This document shows, one piece after another, positions 50,202 to 58,604 of a stretch of DNA of 64,000 bases. The stretch lies in assembly GCA_966211965.1 (NCBI GenBank), contig CBIHON010000007.1, positions 1 through 64,000 of the forward strand, written 5' to 3'. Source of the stretch: CBIHON01 sp966211965 (GTDB lineage: Bacteria; Pseudomonadota; Gammaproteobacteria; Burkholderiales; Burkholderiaceae_D). The notes under the pieces are model-generated. The model did not search any database. It was not told where the DNA came from and worked only from the letters and a program-made list of their open reading frames with translations. Made by a program: the position numbers and the translations under genes. Position 1 is the stretch's first letter. Each line of letters begins with the position of its first letter.

Positions 50202-50249
50202 TCCACAATCCTCTGCTTCAGTTTTCCGATCAGCCTGTCTTTTCCGGGA

Positions 50250-51095
50250 TCACCAGACGGTCCTGCCGCCATCCACAACCAGGTTCGCTCCGGTCATGTA
50301 ACTCGATGCGTCGGAAACCAGAAATGCGACCGCAGCCTTGTATTCGTCGGCGTCCGCCATTCTGCCCATGGGAATCAGCTGGCCCAGCCGTTGCACAAAA
50401 CCCTCGTCCTGATCGAGACGAACGCCTCCCGGAGAAATCGCATTGCAGCGCACGCCTTGCTCCGCCCAGTAAGTGGCAAGGTAGCGCGTCAAACCGATCA
50501 GGCCGCTTTTCACCACCGAATACGTCACCGGCTTGACCGGCTGCGCGTATTCCGGCAAACCGGGCTTGCGATACAGCCTCTGGTCGGGCGAAATCAAAGC
50601 AAGATCTGATGCGATATTCAAGATCACGCCGCCCTTCCTTGCTGCCATCACGCTGCCGAAAGTTCGTGCGCACAGAAACGCTCCCGTCAGGCCGACGGCG
50701 ATATCCTGATTCCAGATCGCCGGATCGAATTGCTCGAGCCTTGAAGCATGCGCGCCATCCAGGCCTGCGGCGCCAACCGCGGGATTGTTGGCAGCGTTGT
50801 TGATGAGAATATCGACGCGCCCGAATTCGCTCAGCAGTTTTTCGCCGAGACTTTCTACCTGGGCGGGGTCGGTGATATCTGTCCGATAGCCTTTGCAAGC
50901 TCCGCCGTACGCTGCCGCAATTTGTTCCGCGGCCTGGTCGCAGCGCTGCCGGTCGATGTCGACGATGACGGGAATGCCCCCCAGTTCCGCAATCGCTTCC
51001 GCATGCTTGCGTCCCAGCAGTCCCGCGCCCCCCGTGATCACGGCGACACGGCCGGACAAGTCGAACATGTCGCGAACGCTTTTGTGCTGCTTCAC
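50250..51095 (-). CDS. short-chain dehydrogenase, resembling PtmA of legionaminic-acid loci
   Basis: 281 residues from a GTG preceded by AGGAGG. Rossmann start GRVAVITGGAGLLGRKHAEA; NNAANNP is the NNAG equivalent; PVTYSVVKSGLIGLTRYLAT carries the Tyr-x-x-x-Lys pair; VRCNAISPGGV follows. These blocks are close to what I remember of Campylobacter PtmA, an oxidoreductase in the CMP-legionaminic acid region. It is one base from the next SDR gene. The neighbouring SpsF- and NeuB-type genes support an ulosonate connection (inference). Confidence 0.85.
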   Translation of the reverse strand: MKQHKSVRDMFDLSGRVAVITGGAGLLGRKHAEAIAELGGIPVIVDIDRQRCDQAAEQIAAAYGGACKGYRTDITDPAQVESLGEKLLSEFGRVDILINNAANNPAVGAAGLDGAHASRLEQFDPAIWNQDIAVGLTGAFLCARTFGSVMAARKGGVILNIASDLALISPDQRLYRKPGLPEYAQPVKPVTYSVVKSGLIGLTRYLATYWAEQGVRCNAISPGGVRLDQDEGFVQRLGQLIPMGRMADADEYKAAVAFLVSDASSYMTGANLVVDGGRTVW

Positions 51096-51096
51096 C

Positions 51097-51855
51097 TTAA
51101 AACCTCCTGGTCTGGCCGGCATCCACCGTCAAGTCGGTGCCGGTAATGAATGCCGCCCGCGGCGAGGCAAGAAAAACGACCGCCGCGGCGATGTCCTCCG
51201 GCGTTCCCAAACGCCCCAAGGGCACCTCGCGCTCCAGCATCGCCTGCACTCCTGCGGCATCCGCTTTCAGCTTCGCTTCCCAGGTGGAGCCCGGAAAAAC
51301 GATATTGCCCGGAGACACCATGTTGATGCGAACGCCCTCGCTTGCCAACGGCCTGGCGATGCCCCGGACGTAGGCATGGAGAGCCGCTTTCGCTGCGGAG
51401 TAGGTCACTGGCGCTCCCGGTATCACTTCCAGGCCGCAAATCGACGATACGAGAACGATCACGCCACCGGAGGCGGCCAATACGCCGCGTGCCGCTTCGA
51501 CGGTGTTGGTCGCGCTCCACAGATTCAATGCAAATACCCGCTGCCATTCGTCATGGGTTTCGCCTCCGGGAGCGACAGAACGGCCGCTGCCGACATTGCA
51601 CACCAGGATATCCAGCCCGCCAAGCCTCGCGGCGGCATCCGATACGACGCGGCAGGCCTCCTCCGGCCGCGTCACATCGCCCGCCACCGCCACGGCGCCT
51701 GGCAGGCCGCCGGCGGCAATGGCCAAGGAATCGGCATGCCGGCTGTTCAAAGCGACACGGCAGCCTTCATCGCACAGCGCCCGGGCGATCGCATACCCGA
51801 TTCCGCGCGACGAACCGGTCACCAACGCGGACTTTCCGACAAGCTCAAGCTCCAT
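51097..51855 (-). CDS. short-chain dehydrogenase/reductase
   Basis: 252 residues, classical SDR. NAD(P) site GKSALVTGSSRGIGYAIARA, CNVGSG as the NNAG equivalent, catalytic SSICG (Ser) and TYSAAKAALHAYVRG (Tyr, Lys), then INMVSPGNI. Annotation engines would call it 3-oxoacyl-ACP reductase, but its place in this operon suggests a keto-sugar or keto-acid substrate. The start overlaps the isomerase stop by 11 bases. Confidence 0.88.
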   Translation of the reverse strand: MELELVGKSALVTGSSRGIGYAIARALCDEGCRVALNSRHADSLAIAAGGLPGAVAVAGDVTRPEEACRVVSDAAARLGGLDILVCNVGSGRSVAPGGETHDEWQRVFALNLWSATNTVEAARGVLAASGGVIVLVSSICGLEVIPGAPVTYSAAKAALHAYVRGIARPLASEGVRINMVSPGNIVFPGSTWEAKLKADAAGVQAMLEREVPLGRLGTPEDIAAAVVFLASPRAAFITGTDLTVDAGQTRRF

Positions 51856-52684
51856 GTCTGTCCAACCAATCCAGGGCCATGTCGCGATAACGGCATAACG
51901 CCGCTGCGTGATTGCCGTCCGCTGCACGTGCGGTCTGCAGAATATAGTTTCCCGCATAGCTTGCGCGGCCAAGCGCGGCAAACACCGTCTCGAAATCGGC
52001 ATTGCCGGTCCCTAGTGCCACCGTGGTCCCTCCCAGGACGCGATCCTTGACATGCACGTTGCAGATACGGTTTCCGTAGGCGGCAATCTCCTGCGCCGGA
52101 TCAAAACCCAGAGCGGCGCTATTGCCGATGTCATAGTTCACGCCGAACCAGCGGGCATCCAGACGATCGATAAATCGCGCCAAATCGGCAGGGCCGAGAT
52201 CCGACTCGAACACGATGCGCAGACCGCATTCGTCGAAAAGCGGAATCCGGCTCATGAGAAAACCGGTCAATATGTCTTCCTGCTCCGGGCTGTCCAGCCG
52301 GCCATGGTCCACCAAGGGCACCACGATGGTCGTTATCCCTGCTAGCGCGCAGGCGTTCGCCACCGCCAGGAAATCATCCTGCAGAGATGCGCGTTCGCTG
52401 CCGTGCGCCTTCCAGAAGGGCGCCTGCATGAAGCAATCGCCCGTCAACGATGGAATGCGTAATCCGTGACGGCGGCACAATGCGTCAATTTCCGCCCGGC
52501 CTGACGCCGTCATCAAAGGATTCTCATGAAGCCGCTCCTGATCGAGCGTCCATTCCATGAGCGCCAAGCCAGCTTCCCCGGCCAGTTCGAATTCATGCTG
52601 CCAGTATGGCCAAGGAAAGGCCTGGATACGGCCCTCGATCAAAGGCGACAGCCGCCCCTGCATGAAACCGATGCGATGCTTCAC
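51845..52684 (-). CDS. sugar-phosphate isomerase/epimerase-like TIM barrel (AP-endonuclease 2 fold)
   Basis: 279 residues from a GTG that overlaps the aminotransferase stop (GTGA). It begins KHRIGFMQGRLSPLIEGRIQ; metal-ligand candidates are Glu in ALMEWTLD, IVFESDLGPADLA, NYDIGNSAALGFD (Asp/His region) and CNVHVKDRVLGG (His). Related folds include xylose isomerase and IolE. The NeuB fusion at 54.6 kb carries a second domain of the same fold, so the two may act on related intermediates. Confidence 0.85.
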   Translation of the reverse strand: MKHRIGFMQGRLSPLIEGRIQAFPWPYWQHEFELAGEAGLALMEWTLDQERLHENPLMTASGRAEIDALCRRHGLRIPSLTGDCFMQAPFWKAHGSERASLQDDFLAVANACALAGITTIVVPLVDHGRLDSPEQEDILTGFLMSRIPLFDECGLRIVFESDLGPADLARFIDRLDARWFGVNYDIGNSAALGFDPAQEIAAYGNRICNVHVKDRVLGGTTVALGTGNADFETVFAALGRASYAGNYILQTARAADGNHAAALCRYRDMALDWLDRHGA

Positions 52685-53670
52685 TTGGATTTGAACCGGT
52701 AAGGAGTGGGCGCATCGCTCGCGGACGACTGCTCCCGGCTGGCGTCCCAAGCACGGATCTGCCCGATGATGTCGACGCCGGTATTGCTGCTCCAACGATC
52801 GAGAAGCTGCGCGAACACCGGGCCGACCTTGCCGGAGGAGATGGGACTGCCATTCAATGACGTAACCGGCAATGCGCAAAAAGGCGTGCCCGTCATGAAC
52901 GCTTCGTCGGCGGTATGCACATCGTAGGCATCGATGTTCTTCTCGACCACCTTGATCCCGAGTTGCGCGCAGAGTTCTTCCATGACATAAGCCCGCGAAA
53001 TCCCGCGCAGGATATTGCGGCCCTCGGGCGTGATGACGACGCCGTCCTTGACGATAAAAAAATTGTCCCCCGTGCCTTCCGCGATGAAACCGTCGGGATC
53101 GAGCAGCAAAGCCCAATTGTTGTCGCCCTCGACCTGCGACGCCTCGATATTCGCCATCAGATAGTGAATGCGGCTGCGATTCTTGATCTTCGGGTCAAGC
53201 AGGCTGGCGGGAATCGCACGCTGCGACGTGATCACCGCATTGATGCCCTTGTCGAACAGCTTGCTCATGCCGGCGACCGTCCATCGCAACGGGAAATCCG
53301 CAATGATGACGTTAGGCCCCTTGTTCAAACCCACTACGCCTTGGTAGATGCCGAGCAGTCCGCGCGACACGTCGATCATCAAGCGATGCTCGTCATCATC
53401 GGCAAACTGGCCCGCGTTGGCCTCGATCGTCTCATGGCAGGCCCGTTCCATTTCCTCGGGCGTCATTTGCAAGGGGATACGCAATACCTTGATGCCTGCA
53501 TACAAGCGGTCGATATGTTCGCGCAGCTTGAACTGCTTCTTGTTGAACGAACGGGTCATCTCGAACACCATGTCGCCGAACATCAGGGCCGAATCGTAAA
53601 TCGAAATCCGCGCCTCCGTTTCGGGCACGAGCTGTCCGTTGAAGTACACCAGGCGGCCTTGTGTTGTCAT
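52681..53670 (-). CDS. class IV PLP-dependent aminotransferase (branched-chain/D-amino-acid type)
   Basis: 329 residues. YFNGQLVPETEARISIYDSA starts the fold; the PLP lysine is expected in KNRSRIHYLMANIEA, where the K-x-x-xY/N motif places Lys just before NRSRIHY. PDGFIAEGTGDNFFIVKDG and AFMTGTPFCALPV are family signatures. It could make or use a D-amino acid or a branched keto acid. Its place between an isomerase and an SpsF-like gene is unusual for amino-acid metabolism and suggests a precursor or decorator role. Confidence 0.88.
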   Translation of the reverse strand: MTTQGRLVYFNGQLVPETEARISIYDSALMFGDMVFEMTRSFNKKQFKLREHIDRLYAGIKVLRIPLQMTPEEMERACHETIEANAGQFADDDEHRLMIDVSRGLLGIYQGVVGLNKGPNVIIADFPLRWTVAGMSKLFDKGINAVITSQRAIPASLLDPKIKNRSRIHYLMANIEASQVEGDNNWALLLDPDGFIAEGTGDNFFIVKDGVVITPEGRNILRGISRAYVMEELCAQLGIKVVEKNIDAYDVHTADEAFMTGTPFCALPVTSLNGSPISSGKVGPVFAQLLDRWSSNTGVDIIGQIRAWDASREQSSASDAPTPYRFKSK

Positions 53671-54434
53671 TGTGTTTCTCCTGATCGAAAGGCACGCTGG
53701 CGGGGTAGATATACGCCGTCGTACCAGCGGATGATGTCGGTAATGTGGAAGTTCGGATTCGCGGGATACAGGTCGGCATACAGTTGACGCATGAATTCGT
53801 ATTGTTCCTGCGTGTTAACGTCGAGCACGAGATCGGGGCGGCGAAATTCGGCCGGGCACTTGACCGTGCTGATCGGGCACCACGCGGCATCCACCGCCTG
53901 CTGCTTGCCGTAGTCAAAAAAATTCAAATGCACATGCTCGCGTTGGCGCGCATCGCAGTGCCGGTCGCGAGCCTCGGCCAATAGGGAAAAATCGAACATT
54001 TCCGCACCGATGCCGTCCGGATAGCCGGAATCGTCGATCACGGAAAGGTTGGAGGAAAATCCTCGGCGTCCGAGCGCCAGATGATGCTCGACGATGCGGT
54101 CGATTTCCGACGGTTCGGGCGTGGCATTGTCGGCGGGAAGCCGCCCTACCACGTCGGCCTTGCCGGCCATTGCCGCTCGATAGTAGCGCTCCACGAGGTC
54201 ATGCTCCGGGCCGGCAAAGACCCGCACGCCGTAGTCCCGTCCCAGATGTTCCAGCACGCGGTCGCCGGCCGTGTCCGGAATGGCCAGTACGATATCGTCG
54301 AGCCGCTTGCAACGCTTGACGCGCTCAAGGATGCGCCCAACGAGGGGAACCCCGGCGAGTTCCATCATGGACTTTCCCGGCAGGCGGGTCGATCCCATGC
54401 GGGCCTGGATGATAAGGACGACGCGCTTTTTCAT
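53667..54434 (-). CDS. SpsF-like cytidylyltransferase family protein
   Basis: 255 residues. It starts RVVLIIQARMGSTRLPGKSM, the nucleotide-binding loop of the SpsF/CMP-Kdo-synthetase-like family, then DIVLAIPDTAGDRVLEHL and VVGRLPADNATPEPSEIDRI. Such genes accompany NeuB homologs in surface-glycan loci, but the exact reaction is often unknown. The translation overlaps the aminotransferase gene by 4 bp. A hairpin repeat lies upstream between it and the NeuB fusion. Confidence 0.85.
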   Translation of the reverse strand: MKKRVVLIIQARMGSTRLPGKSMMELAGVPLVGRILERVKRCKRLDDIVLAIPDTAGDRVLEHLGRDYGVRVFAGPEHDLVERYYRAAMAGKADVVGRLPADNATPEPSEIDRIVEHHLALGRRGFSSNLSVIDDSGYPDGIGAEMFDFSLLAEARDRHCDARQREHVHLNFFDYGKQQAVDAAWCPISTVKCPAEFRRPDLVLDVNTQEQYEFMRQLYADLYPANPNFHITDIIRWYDGVYLPRQRAFRSGETQ

Positions 54435-54541
54435 GACGTTCTTCCATTCGATTCCGGAAAAAACTCTGTGAGAGCATGTTATGACTCAATCAGAGATCTG
54501 CGCGACCCTGATTGAGTTCATTGAGACTGATGCAATTTGTA

Positions 54542-54594
54542 TGTTTTCGTAGGATGGGTTGCACCTCGGCGGCCCCACCCATCCTACGAAAACA
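54542..54594. repeat. perfect 18-bp inverted repeat, hairpin (GTAGGATGGGT family)
   Basis: TGTTTTCGTAGGATGGGT (54542-54559) and ACCCATCCTACGAAAACA (54577-54594) are exact complements around a 17-base GC-rich loop. It lies in the 191-base gap between the NeuB-fusion gene and the SpsF-like gene. There is no downstream T-run on the minus strand, so it is a weak terminator candidate but a strong RNA hairpin. The stem shares CGTAGGATGGGT with the structured repeat at 38973-39112. Confidence 0.75.
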
Positions 54595-54625
54595 AGCATT
54601 CAAGATACGTCTCGGGTTACCGCCT

Positions 54626-56518
54626 TCATAAATGCCCCTCCAACCTTTCCAACGCAATCCAAAACCCTTCCCCGCCATTCTTGTGCCCCTGCCAGATTTC
54701 CGGAATAAACGAAGCATCCGGACACCCCCTCGCAAGGATATCGCCAAGCCGCGCAAAGTCGATGCCTCCGTCTCCAATCTGAAGCCCCTCGCCGTTCAGG
54801 CCCTTGGCATCGCCAAGATGCAAGTGCGCGGTAAAAGGCGCGATCCGTTCCGCAAACGCATAGAAGTCGAATCCGAAGTGATTACAGGTCAATCGCGTGT
54901 GCGAAATATCGAAGCACATGCGCAGCTTCAAGCGCGCGCACCATTCTTCGATCTCGTCGATCTTGACGAACAGGTTCTGATAGCGCTGTCCGCCGAAATG
55001 CCAGGGAAACGGCGCCATCGTCTGCGGGATCAGTTCCACGCCATCCATGTCGAGTTCCCCGAGACTGCCTGCAAACCGCTCGTAGTACTCCGAAATGCGC
55101 GCCGCGGGAAGAGGTTCATCCATCGTAAAGCCGCCGATATTGGCAACGATCAGAGGACGTTGCGTTCGCGGAAAGCAAGGTTTGAGAGAACGGGCGATAT
55201 CGATCACCCGCTGCGTTTCTCTTATCGATTCCGCACGATACGCAGCGTCGGGAGAAGCCAGATCCATCAAGCGGCTTCCGGAAAAAAGCTCCGGCGCATG
55301 CACGACAAAATCGCATGCATAGCTGCCCGGCAAATAGGCATCCGGGCTCAACTCCATATCGGAATACGAGAGATGGAATTCGAACAGGTCGGGTTGGATG
55401 CGCCGTTGATATTCCTGGAAATCGTGATACCGGACCGGCACGCCCCATGGACGCTTGAAACCATAGGCGCGTGGCTCGATCCGCTGATCGGTGAGGTCGG
55501 ACGCGAAGAAAAAATCCTCTTCGCTCATCCCGCGCCGCAATGTGCGTCCAAGCAGGCGCTCATAGTGCTGCGGCGACACCCCCTGCCCCGGGCTGCGGAC
55601 CTTGATGTGTCCGGCGCCGAGAATCGTGCCGGCGGATAGATCGCACGCGGCAACCAGGCTCTTCCCGAGATTTTCGCGGTTGATCATCTCTCCCTGGGAA
55701 ACCTGGCGCTCAGCGCCGTCGCCAAGCGCCGGCTCGATCTCCCGTATGCCGTCCACCAGCCGTTTGAACTCGCCGAATTCGAGACTCGCGGCATGGTCCG
55801 GCCCCTCCATCGAGCGATCGAGAGTGAAATGCCTTTCGATCACGCATGCGCCGAGCCCGGCAGCAGCCAGCGATACGGCGATGCCGCGTTCATGCCCCGA
55901 ATAACCGATCAGCGGATGCATGGCGCGCAATTGCTCCATCCATTTGAGATGGATATCGTGCAATGGCGCGGGATAGGTGCTGTTGCAATGCAGAAGCACA
56001 TAGCGAGCGCCGCGCCGATTCAGGAAATCCACGGTCAAGCGGACTTCCTCGCGTGTACTCATTCCTGTGGAAAGAATCAGCGGTTTGCCTGTCGCGCAAA
56101 GCACATCGAGCAAGGGCAGATTCGTGAGATCGGCGGAGGCGACCTTGTAAGCCGGCACGCCAAAGCCCTCGAGCGCTTCCACGCTGCGCGCATCCCAGGG
56201 CGTGCAAAGGTAGAGAATTCCCTTCTGCGCACAGTAAGCGGCAAGCTTTCGATGTTCTTCGACCGACAACTCGAATCGCTTCAATAGATCGAGCACATAC
56301 TCGGTGCCGAGGTCCTCTCCCCCCTTGCGCAAGCTGCGTTGCCGATACACCTCGTCAAGATGGCGCATCTGGAACTTGGCGCAATCCGCACCTGTTTCCA
56401 CCGCGAGATCGATCATCCGGATCGCGCGTTCGACACTGCCGTTATGGTTGTTTCCGATTTCCGCGATGACGAATATCCTGCCGCCGCCGATTGCATGTTT
56501 TCCGATGTCGATTTTCAT
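54626..56518 (-). CDS. NeuB-family nonulosonate synthase fused to a TIM-barrel isomerase-like domain
   Basis: 630 residues, about twice NeuB size. The N-terminal NeuB part: FVIAEIGNNHNGS, CAKFQ, YLCTPWDARSVEAL, PLILSTGMSTREEV, LLHCNSTYPAP and GYSGHERGIAVSLAA. A SAF domain follows (about 280-345, KSLVAACDLSAGTILG, KVRSPGQGVSP). From about 365 to the end is an AP-endonuclease-2-like TIM barrel: FEFHLSYSDMEL, MCFDISHTRL, AHLHLGDAKG, FIPEIWQGHKNGG. NeuB enzymes condense phosphoenolpyruvate with a 2-acylamino sugar. The start overlaps the kinase-fusion stop (ATGA). Confidence 0.92.
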   Translation of the reverse strand: MKIDIGKHAIGGGRIFVIAEIGNNHNGSVERAIRMIDLAVETGADCAKFQMRHLDEVYRQRSLRKGGEDLGTEYVLDLLKRFELSVEEHRKLAAYCAQKGILYLCTPWDARSVEALEGFGVPAYKVASADLTNLPLLDVLCATGKPLILSTGMSTREEVRLTVDFLNRRGARYVLLHCNSTYPAPLHDIHLKWMEQLRAMHPLIGYSGHERGIAVSLAAAGLGACVIERHFTLDRSMEGPDHAASLEFGEFKRLVDGIREIEPALGDGAERQVSQGEMINRENLGKSLVAACDLSAGTILGAGHIKVRSPGQGVSPQHYERLLGRTLRRGMSEEDFFFASDLTDQRIEPRAYGFKRPWGVPVRYHDFQEYQRRIQPDLFEFHLSYSDMELSPDAYLPGSYACDFVVHAPELFSGSRLMDLASPDAAYRAESIRETQRVIDIARSLKPCFPRTQRPLIVANIGGFTMDEPLPAARISEYYERFAGSLGELDMDGVELIPQTMAPFPWHFGGQRYQNLFVKIDEIEEWCARLKLRMCFDISHTRLTCNHFGFDFYAFAERIAPFTAHLHLGDAKGLNGEGLQIGDGGIDFARLGDILARGCPDASFIPEIWQGHKNGGEGFWIALERLEGHL

Positions 56519-57897
56519 GAAGATTCGAGATTGTTTTTGCATTCGCGCACGGACCATGCCCTCAAACCTTCCTGATCGAAGCGGAACGGCCGCACCATGA
56601 CTTTCTCCGCTTCCAGCCGGTCGATCAGTTCATGTTTGCGAAATGGCGGCACATAAAACAGGAAAAACCCGCCGCCGCCCGCGCCCAGCAGCTTGCCGCC
56701 GATCGCTCCGTGATGCAAGGCCAGATCATAGATTGCATCGAGCCGCGCATTGGTGACTTTGGTGCTGAACTCGCGCTTGAACCCCCATCCCTCGTGCATC
56801 GACTTCCCGAATTCGAGCAGCCGGCCGCGCAGCAGGTGGTTGCGCATGCGATACGTCAGTTCCACGTTCGACTGCACCATCCTGCGGATGTGTTCCGCTT
56901 CCATCTGCCGGCGCTGATCGTCGTGGATATCTCCGGAATCGTGGGTCAGGCCCGAGTCGCACAGGACGAGGCTTTCCTCCAGCTCGTGCAGGATATCCGC
57001 ATGAATGCGCAGCGGATGCACGATATTCTGATCCATGCGGAATTCCATGAAATTGAATCCGCCGAAGACGCTTGCATACTGATCCTGCCAGCCGCCGGCC
57101 ACGCCGAGATAAAGGCGCTCGGCCTGGAATGCCAATTCCGCGAGTTCATGAAGATCCCAACGGTCTCGTCGAAACTCATTGAAGCACCCGAGCACTGCGG
57201 CGGAAACGACCGCGGAACCACCTAGCCCCGACTGCAACGGAAATTCGGAATGCAGGTACAACTCGAAACCGAACTCCGGGGACACTGCCTTGAGCAAAGC
57301 CTGGATCAGGCCAAAACGTCCCGGCCTCGTCAAGGCCGTCTGCAAATCCGGGGCCTCCAGGGTTTCGCCAAGATCGCGCGAACGAATGACGATCCGCTCA
57401 TCACTACGCATCCTGAGCGTTGCATGGCTATAGACGGAAATCGTCGTATTGATGACGGCGCCGCCTTCGTTCACGAAAAAATGCGTCAGATCCGAGCCGC
57501 CGCCGCCGAAACTGATGCGCACCGGGGCACGGGCACGCGCGTAGATGCGCTCTTCGTGCTGGAGAGGAAATTGATCGCGGCTGACCATGCCCGTCAAGCG
57601 TCTCCCGGCATCCAGGAGCGGAATCATCCTGATGCGATGATCAAGCTGCTTGAGAAGCAGTTCGCGCGATGTCGCCTGGTCTGCCCATACGAAATCGGGA
57701 TTGGCGCATGACTCGACCGGATCGTCCAACGAGGCGCCCGACAAGAGCTTGCGACGAACATCCCCATCGGTCGCCAAGCCGACGACGCGCCCGGCAGCGT
57801 CGGTCGTCAGAATCGTTCCGCTACGATTGAGGTCGATCTGCGCAAGCGCCTCACGCAGCGACGCCTGCCCGGACACAAGGAAAAGATCCAGGTTCAC
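56515..57897 (-). CDS. CBS-domain / GHMP kinase fusion (HddA-like sugar kinase)
   Basis: 460 residues. Two CBS repeats in the first 110 or so (AAGRVVGLATDGDVRRKLL, AGRRLTGMVSRDQFP) are followed by a GHMP kinase: RARAPVRISFGGGGSDL, PLQSGLGGSAVVSAAVL (ATP loop) and AIGGKLLGAGGGGFFLFY. It resembles D-glycero-D-manno-heptose-7-phosphate kinase, but the CBS part is usually seen on nucleotidyltransferases (as in PtmE). A GTG at 57897 overlaps the NTase stop (GTGA). It probably phosphorylates a sugar under nucleotide control. Confidence 0.9.
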   Translation of the reverse strand: MNLDLFLVSGQASLREALAQIDLNRSGTILTTDAAGRVVGLATDGDVRRKLLSGASLDDPVESCANPDFVWADQATSRELLLKQLDHRIRMIPLLDAGRRLTGMVSRDQFPLQHEERIYARARAPVRISFGGGGSDLTHFFVNEGGAVINTTISVYSHATLRMRSDERIVIRSRDLGETLEAPDLQTALTRPGRFGLIQALLKAVSPEFGFELYLHSEFPLQSGLGGSAVVSAAVLGCFNEFRRDRWDLHELAELAFQAERLYLGVAGGWQDQYASVFGGFNFMEFRMDQNIVHPLRIHADILHELEESLVLCDSGLTHDSGDIHDDQRRQMEAEHIRRMVQSNVELTYRMRNHLLRGRLLEFGKSMHEGWGFKREFSTKVTNARLDAIYDLALHHGAIGGKLLGAGGGGFFLFYVPPFRKHELIDRLEAEKVMVRPFRFDQEGLRAWSVRECKNNLESS

Positions 57898-58604
57898 AGC
57901 GCGTCCGTTTTTCCGGATGCAACCCAGCGGCAAAAACGCGCATAGTCTTCCGGAATGCCGATGTCGATGAAGTCGGTATGCAGAGGAACTCCCTGCAGCC
58001 GGCCGCTTGCTGCCAGTTCAGGGAAAAAGTCCTTCTCCAGCGAAAAGGGTTGTCCGTCCCAATATTCAAACTCACCCGCATCGATCCGATAAAGACCGGC
58101 ATTGACCCAGCCGGCGCCCACACTCTTTTCCTTCTCGGCAAACGCGACGATGCGATGTTGCTCGAGCCGGACGCTGCCGTATCGTTCAACGTTTGCGGCG
58201 CGAACAATCGCCATCGCGGGCGCTTCGGCATCGCAGATCTCATTCAAGCCGGAGCCGAGCCAGGTATCGGCATTGGTGACCAGGAAGGATTCCTTCAGCC
58301 CGCGCTGCCGCACCGCGAACGCGACCGCGCCTCCGGTCCCTAGCGGTTGTGGTTCGACCGATATGTCGACTTCCACGCCCTGCAGCAGCTCGCGTTGCGC
58401 CTTCAGGAATTCCTTGATCAAGTCAGCCTGGTGGTGAAGCAGGAATACCAGCTTGTCGACTCCTTGCTTTCGCCAATTTTCAAGGAGGTAATGCAGATAC
58501 GGCCGCTGCGCAACCGGGGCAAGCGGCTTGGGTACGTCAGCCACCGCAGCCCGCAAGCGGGTACCGAAGCCGCCTGCCAGTACGAGAAGCGTTCGCCTTG
58601 CCAT
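57894..58604 (-). CDS. sugar-1-phosphate nucleotidyltransferase (HddC/RmlA-like)
   Basis: 236 residues. It begins LLVLAGGFGTRLRAAVADVP then KPLAPVAQRPYLHYLL, the nucleotidyltransferase signature. SVEPQPLGTGGAV and FLVTNADTWLG (metal Asp) follow, and FIDIGIPEDYARF ends it. The best guess is a heptose- or hexosamine-1-phosphate guanylyl- or other nucleotidyltransferase, acting with the adjacent GHMP kinase. ATG 58604 overlaps the Wzz-like stop (TGATG). Confidence 0.9.
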   Translation of the reverse strand: MARRTLLVLAGGFGTRLRAAVADVPKPLAPVAQRPYLHYLLENWRKQGVDKLVFLLHHQADLIKEFLKAQRELLQGVEVDISVEPQPLGTGGAVAFAVRQRGLKESFLVTNADTWLGSGLNEICDAEAPAMAIVRAANVERYGSVRLEQHRIVAFAEKEKSVGAGWVNAGLYRIDAGEFEYWDGQPFSLEKDFFPELAASGRLQGVPLHTDFIDIGIPEDYARFCRWVASGKTDAL

